Part shown: positions 14,666 through 17,897 of the stretch, piece after piece
Layout of the letters: the number at the start of each line of letters is the position of its first letter
How positions within the stretch are numbered: the first letter of the stretch is position 1
Source of the DNA: Planctomycetota bacterium
GTDB taxonomy: Bacteria > Planctomycetota > Planctomycetia > Pirellulales > UBA1268
NCBI GenBank assembly: GCA_027622795.1
Contig: JAQBZA010000018.1
Coordinates: 1 to 17,897, forward strand
Length of the DNA: 17,897 nucleotides
Direction: 5' to 3'
Notes under the pieces: model-generated
Database searches by the model: none
What the model saw: only the letters and a program-made list of their open reading frames with translations
Told to the model about the DNA's origin: nothing
Translations under genes and position numbers: made by a program

Positions 14666-15715
14666 CTAGTGAGTGAGGGATGGACGGCTGTCTGCAGCGT
14701 ACTCCTGAAACGCTGCGGCGATGCCGGCTTGCTGTTCATCACCGGCGTGAAAAAGAAAACGGTGGCGTAGCGACAGCCGTTCTCCCGCCTCGAGCGAGAC
14801 GGCACCACTCGCGGCCGCTGGATTCATCTGTTTCAAGCCAAATGGGTTCGCGCAAAAAAGTCCGTATGTTCGCACATGCCATGCGGTCGGATGTCGGAAA
14901 CTTGTCGGATGGTTGAGGATGGCGATTCCCACATGTTCTCCCTCGACGGGGCCGTTGTAGTCGACCCAGGCGGCGTGTCGAGACCACGCTGCGGCATCTC
15001 GATCTCCCTGACTGTTGATGATCGTACCGCCTTGCTTTCGATCAACAGCCATGGTGTCGGGTACCCGAATATAGACGCCGGCATCCTTCATATCGGTCAT
15101 GTGAACAGGTCCATATTCAGCGACAAGGTCGATGTCGACATCGATGGCCCTCCCGTAGGGCGTCGACGAGAAGGTCATCCGCCGCTCTTCGAGCATGATC
15201 GGCTTGTCAGCAGCATCGACGATGTCGTGATGCGCGTGGATGATAGCGGTAGCGCCCCCCTCAAGGGTGCGGTAGCCGCGCAGCCGGATCGCACCAAGCG
15301 AGGAGAGTTTCTTGGCCAGTTGGGCTTTCTCACGATAGGTGTCGGCCTCAGCCCATGTGTCAAAGCCGTTGATTCCTTGATGGCCAAACGTCAGCCCTCG
15401 TTGATGAACGTGATCGGTGGTCTCACCGACAACCTTCGCCATGGGGAATGATCGAGTCATCAACTTCCCCGACGGGCCGATGATCCGCCACAGAAATGGC
15501 TTGTTCCCCTGATCGACGACGTACTCCGCAATCGGTTTATCCTGCAGTGTCACAACGACGCTGCCAGAAGATGTCTTTTCTACGCCATAGAGTGGTTGTG
15601 GCGCAGCCAGGTCATCGGCATGAACCACAACGCATTTCGGGCCAATGATTGTCGACGCGAGGAACGCGACCATCGCAACCAGCCCGTCCCGTCGCCAACC
15701 GTGCAGAATCACCAT
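14666..15715 (-). CDS. Exported PmoA/DUF6807 family protein
   Basis: A 349-residue protein of the family labelled methane oxygenase PmoA (DUF6807) in domain databases; despite the label this is not a methane monooxygenase context. The N-terminus has RR followed by a hydrophobic run (GLVAMVAFLASTIIG) and a likely cleavage near VHA-DD, so it should be exported. Family landmarks are KPFLWRIIGPSGKLMTRSFPM, the histidine motif DHVHQRGLTFGHQGINGFDTW, the all-beta middle with GRAIDVDIDL, WVDYNGPVEGEHVGIAIL and the C-terminal HVRTYGLFCANPFG. The frame runs 55 codons further upstream, but ATG 15715 has AAGGGG eight bases before it and starts the signal peptide. Planctomycetes often keep this family beside Gfo/Idh/MocA and sugar-isomerase genes, as here. 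Its reaction is unknown. Confidence 0.87.
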   Translation of the reverse strand: MVILHGWRRDGLVAMVAFLASTIIGPKCVVVHADDLAAPQPLYGVEKTSSGSVVVTLQDKPIAEYVVDQGNKPFLWRIIGPSGKLMTRSFPMAKVVGETTDHVHQRGLTFGHQGINGFDTWAEADTYREKAQLAKKLSSLGAIRLRGYRTLEGGATAIIHAHHDIVDAADKPIMLEERRMTFSSTPYGRAIDVDIDLVAEYGPVHMTDMKDAGVYIRVPDTMAVDRKQGGTIINSQGDRDAAAWSRHAAWVDYNGPVEGEHVGIAILNHPTSFRHPTAWHVRTYGLFCANPFGLKQMNPAAASGAVSLEAGERLSLRHRFLFHAGDEQQAGIAAAFQEYAADSRPSLTH

Positions 15716-15723
15716 GCCACGTA

Positions 15724-15729
15724 CCCCTT
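15724..15729 (-). promoter_or_regulatory. Ribosome binding site deciding the PmoA/DUF6807 start
   Basis: AAGGGG on the minus strand, eight bases before ATG 15715. It supports the short form that begins at the signal peptide. Confidence 0.6.
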
Positions 15730-15739
15730 TTTCTTCAGA

Positions 15740-15781
15740 CGAAATCGAGCCGAAATCATGCCGCATTTCCAACAATTTCCA
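15740..15781. repeat. Two pairs of 7-base direct repeats in the divergent promoter region
   Basis: CGAAATC at 15740-15746 and 15751-15757 (11-base period), then ATTTCCA at 15765-15771 and 15775-15781 (10-base period). Periods near one helical turn are compatible with a regulator binding site, but the units are short. Confidence 0.4.
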
Positions 15782-15823
15782 GTGTAGCGGCTTGACCGTC
15801 AGGCATGGACGCCACGCAAACTC

Positions 15824-15852
15824 TTGACAGTGACGATCAAACCGCCGATTGT
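15824..15852 (+). promoter_or_regulatory. Possible sigma-70-type promoter for the Tat-exported oxidoreductase gene
   Basis: TTGACA at 15824-15829, a perfect -35 match, stands 17 bases before GATTGT at 15847-15852, a weak -10 with three of six consensus bases. It lies about 75 bases before the start at 15926. Nothing but its position and the -35 match supports it. Confidence 0.3.
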
Positions 15853-15911
15853 GGTGGCCGGGAGCGACTGTCTTTTTCAACCATCACGATCTGACTCGCC
15901 ATAGAGTTTAC

Positions 15912-15917
15912 GAGGGA
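15912..15917 (+). promoter_or_regulatory. Ribosome binding site deciding the Tat oxidoreductase start
   Basis: GAGGGA lies two bases before ATG 15920 but eight before ATG 15926. The second spacing is the workable one. Confidence 0.55.
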
Positions 15918-15925
15918 CAATGACC

Positions 15926-17389
15926 ATGTTGACAACCCGTCGCACATTTGTTGAGGGCGCCTTGGGCATGGCTGCGGCTGCAATGGCCTCCCGTCAGGCG
16001 GCGGCGGAGCCGGCCACGTCATCCGTCCAGCGACACGTCGGGCCGAATGAGAAAATCCATGTTGCTGTCATTGGCTTCAACGGAAGAGGGCTGAGTCACA
16101 TTCAGGGGTGGCTGGGGAATACGGGAGCGGAACTCGTTGCCTTGTCAGACTGCGACCCGGGCGCCGAGGCCCGGGCCGTGAAACGATTCGCAAATGTTTC
16201 ACGACGGCCCCGCTTCGAGAAGGACTTTCGTACATTGCTCGACGATCCGTCGATCGATGTTGTGTCAATCGCCACCCCGAACCATTGGCACGCGTTGATG
16301 GCGATCTGGGCGATGCAGGCCGGCAAGGATGTCTATGTCGAAAAGCCTTGCAGCCACAACGTCGAAGAGGGCCGTGTGACCACCCAGTGGGCCCGCAAAC
16401 TCGGCCGCATGTGTCAGATGGGCGCGCAGAGCCGGAGCATGCCTGGGATGCGTCAGGCGATTGATTTCATTCACGCGGGCGGCATTGGAAAGGTGCAGGT
16501 GGCGCATGCCCTCTGCTACAAGAGACGGAAAAGCATCGGTCTGGTCGACACTCCAGCGCCGGTGCCGGCGGGCCTCGATTTCGACCTCTGGGCCGGTCCC
16601 GCACCGGCGGTGGTGCCCCATCGGACACGGCTTCACTATGACTGGCATTGGAACAGACTTACCGGCAACGGTGATCTTGGTAACCAGAATCCCCACGAGA
16701 TCGACAAGGCGCGATGGGGGCTGGGGAAGCAAACGCTGCCCGCGCGGGTGGTGAGTGTCGGCGGGCGACTTGGTTACCGTGACAGCGGCGACACGGCAAA
16801 CAGTCAGGTCACGTTGTTCAAGTGGGACGACGCGATTGTCATATCAGAGGTGCGGGGCCTCGAACTCAAGACCGCGCCGACAATCGCCCGCCAAGCCGGC
16901 CCCGTGGGTGTCGCGAACATTTGGTGGGGATCGGAGGGATATGTCGTTACCCCAAATTACAACTCCGGGGTGGCGTTTGACTACGATGGCAAGCAGTTGG
17001 CGGCCTGGAAGGGTGGATCCGATCAATTGCACTATGACAACTTTCTCGATGCTGTGCGACGCCGCGACCGCGCCGTTCTCCACCTCGACATCGAGGAGGG
17101 GCACCTCTCCAGCGCGATGGCTCATCTCGGCAATGTGTCGTGGGCACTCGGAGAAAAGGCTGCCTTGGGTGAGCGGCCCAAACTGACGGGCAGCGATCCC
17201 CATGTCACGGAAACATTTGCTGCCTTTGAGTCTCACCTCCGCGACAACGCCGTCGATGTTACGGAGACACCGTTCCTGATCGGTCGTGAGATCGTGGTTG
17301 ATCCTGTCACGGAGCGGTCTTCTGATCCGGAAGCTAATGTGCTTTTCAGTCGTGAGTATCGGAAGGGCTTCGAACTGCCACGGGTGTGA
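15926..17389 (+). CDS. Tat-exported Gfo/Idh/MocA family oxidoreductase
   Basis: A 487-residue oxidoreductase with a twin-arginine signal (LTTRRTFVEGALGMAAAAMA, processing likely after AAAEP or nearby). The Rossmann domain shows HVAVIGFNGRG at 45-55, the strand-two acid ALSDCD, SIATPNHWHALMA near 114-126 and the hallmark EKP at 139-141. The second domain has HYDWHWNRLTGNGDLGNQNPHEIDKARW, whose His257, Glu258 and Asp260 are the typical pocket of the planctomycete subgroup. Tat export of a folded, cofactor-loaded enzyme fits a periplasmic sugar oxidation or cofactor-recycling reaction such as that of glucose-fructose oxidoreductase. This is inference. ATG 15926 is preferred over 15920 for ribosome-site spacing. 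The gene ends with tandem stops (TGATGA) and is convergent with the YhcH-type gene 13 bases on. It is divergent from the PmoA/DUF6807 gene. Confidence 0.93.
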   Translation: MLTTRRTFVEGALGMAAAAMASRQAAAEPATSSVQRHVGPNEKIHVAVIGFNGRGLSHIQGWLGNTGAELVALSDCDPGAEARAVKRFANVSRRPRFEKDFRTLLDDPSIDVVSIATPNHWHALMAIWAMQAGKDVYVEKPCSHNVEEGRVTTQWARKLGRMCQMGAQSRSMPGMRQAIDFIHAGGIGKVQVAHALCYKRRKSIGLVDTPAPVPAGLDFDLWAGPAPAVVPHRTRLHYDWHWNRLTGNGDLGNQNPHEIDKARWGLGKQTLPARVVSVGGRLGYRDSGDTANSQVTLFKWDDAIVISEVRGLELKTAPTIARQAGPVGVANIWWGSEGYVVTPNYNSGVAFDYDGKQLAAWKGGSDQLHYDNFLDAVRRRDRAVLHLDIEEGHLSSAMAHLGNVSWALGEKAALGERPKLTGSDPHVTETFAAFESHLRDNAVDVTETPFLIGREIVVDPVTERSSDPEANVLFSREYRKGFELPRV

Positions 17390-17402
17390 TGACGACTGAT
17401 CA

Positions 17403-17864
17403 TCATGATTCGGAGACGGCCACTTTGATCACCACCTTCAGCACGTGAGTGGGTTCCCCCCAGTGACAGCATGGTGCGTGGGCGTCATCGGGATAAAGAA
17501 TCATCACCTGCCCGGCCCGCACCGGCACGGCAATCACGTCGGCGGATCTGGAAAAGATTTCGACATCCTTCGATGCCTCGTACAGGAGAGCAGCTTCAAG
17601 ATCAGCCACCGGTGCCCACAGGATTACCTCCCTGCCCCGCGCGAGGTATTGAATATCGATGTAGCGTCGATGCGCCTCCAGTTCGACGCCTGCGGCAGGC
17701 CGGGTCGGATACGTCTGGACCAGCGCGTAGGCTAGGTCGCCGTCGATGTCGTGGCGGCCGACCGCAGGATCCGGCCCGAGTCGCCGGAGAAATTCGAATG
17801 CTCGGGCAAATCGCGGGTTCAACCCGACATAGCGATCGGCATGGTGGAGTGTGTCGAGAATCAT
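17403..17864 (-). CDS. YhcH/YjgK/YiaL family protein (NanQ/EbgC-like)
   Basis: A 153-residue cytosolic cupin-like protein, the normal length for this family. Matching landmarks are HDIDGDLAYALVQTYPTR near 38-55, the metal-binding-type motif ELEAHRRYIDIQYL at 61-74, and MILYPDDAHAPCCHW at 121-135 followed by HVLKVVIKV. E. coli members include YhcH (NanQ), linked to sialic-acid anomer handling, and YiaL and EbgC in other sugar pathways, so a sugar anomerase-type role is likely but the sugar is open. AAGGAG six bases before ATG 17864 supports the start. It is convergent with the Tat-exported oxidoreductase. An upstream gene on the same strand may end just before it at the window edge. Confidence 0.92.
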   Translation of the reverse strand: MILDTLHHADRYVGLNPRFARAFEFLRRLGPDPAVGRHDIDGDLAYALVQTYPTRPAAGVELEAHRRYIDIQYLARGREVILWAPVADLEAALLYEASKDVEIFSRSADVIAVPVRAGQVMILYPDDAHAPCCHWGEPTHVLKVVIKVAVSES

Positions 17865-17867
17865 GCT

Positions 17868-17897
17868 TCACTCCTTGCGACGTGGTTCATCCCGGAG
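17868..17897 (-). other. Possible 3' end of a gene upstream of the YhcH-type gene, cut by the window edge
   Basis: Reading leftward from the edge, one frame is open (LRDEPRRKE) and stops with TGA at 17870-17868, three bases before the YhcH-type start. A second frame is also open and would stop as an ATGA overlap with that start. Thirty bases cannot separate these from chance. Confidence 0.25.

Noticed and set aside
15716..15880. N-terminal extension of the PmoA/DUF6807 protein by 55 residues.
   Set aside because: It would put the signal peptide in the interior of the protein, and the ribosome site supports 15715.

Overview
The window is GC-rich and gene-dense. Its gene content points firmly to a planctomycete (Planctomycetota, probably Pirellulales-like), though no marker gene here fixes the genus. 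The evidence is a DUF1549/DUF1553 protein with a planctomycete-type cytochrome domain beside a DUF1501 protein, an ECF sigma factor paired with a membrane FecR-type protein, a PQQ-propeller protein with the NWPQWRGP entry motif, a PmoA/DUF6807 protein and a Tat-exported Gfo/Idh/MocA protein. No tRNA, rRNA, CRISPR array, insertion sequence or phage gene was seen, and no gene-free stretch exceeds about 210 bases.

Left block, + strand (3-2341): the C-terminal part of a sodium-coupled acidic amino-acid symporter, cut by the window edge, overlaps by ATGA a YeiH/UPF0324-type putative sulfate exporter. It ends 26 bases from the convergent block on the other strand.

Central block, - strand (12679 down to 2368): seven genes in a row. 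In transcription order these are an ECF sigma factor, a FecR-type membrane protein, a large cytochrome/DUF1549/DUF1553/LamG-like protein, a DUF1501 Tat protein, a small unrecognised protein with a histone-H1-like tail, an exported PQQ-propeller protein and a cytosolic Gfo/Idh/MocA oxidoreductase. The first three are joined by 4-base ATGA overlaps and the fifth and sixth by TGATG, so translational coupling is likely. The reading offered here is an envelope redox or degradation module controlled by its own sigma/FecR pair.

Right block (12846-17864): a sugar-handling neighbourhood in mixed orientation. It holds a NagB-like sugar-phosphate deaminase with an altered active site, a TIM-barrel sugar isomerase/epimerase, an exported PmoA/DUF6807 protein, a Tat-exported Gfo/Idh/MocA protein and a YhcH/YiaL (NanQ-type) protein. 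Together they suggest uptake and conversion of a modified or amino sugar, but the substrate cannot be read from sequence.

The most interesting points are: the unrecognised small basic-tailed protein inside the sigma-factor operon; the shifted catalytic residues of the NagB-like protein; a perfect 16-base tandem duplication just before that gene; the symporter/sulfate-exporter pair, which could fit cysteate use; and the uncharacterised C-terminal half of the FecR-type protein. I found nothing that I would call an entirely new system with confidence.
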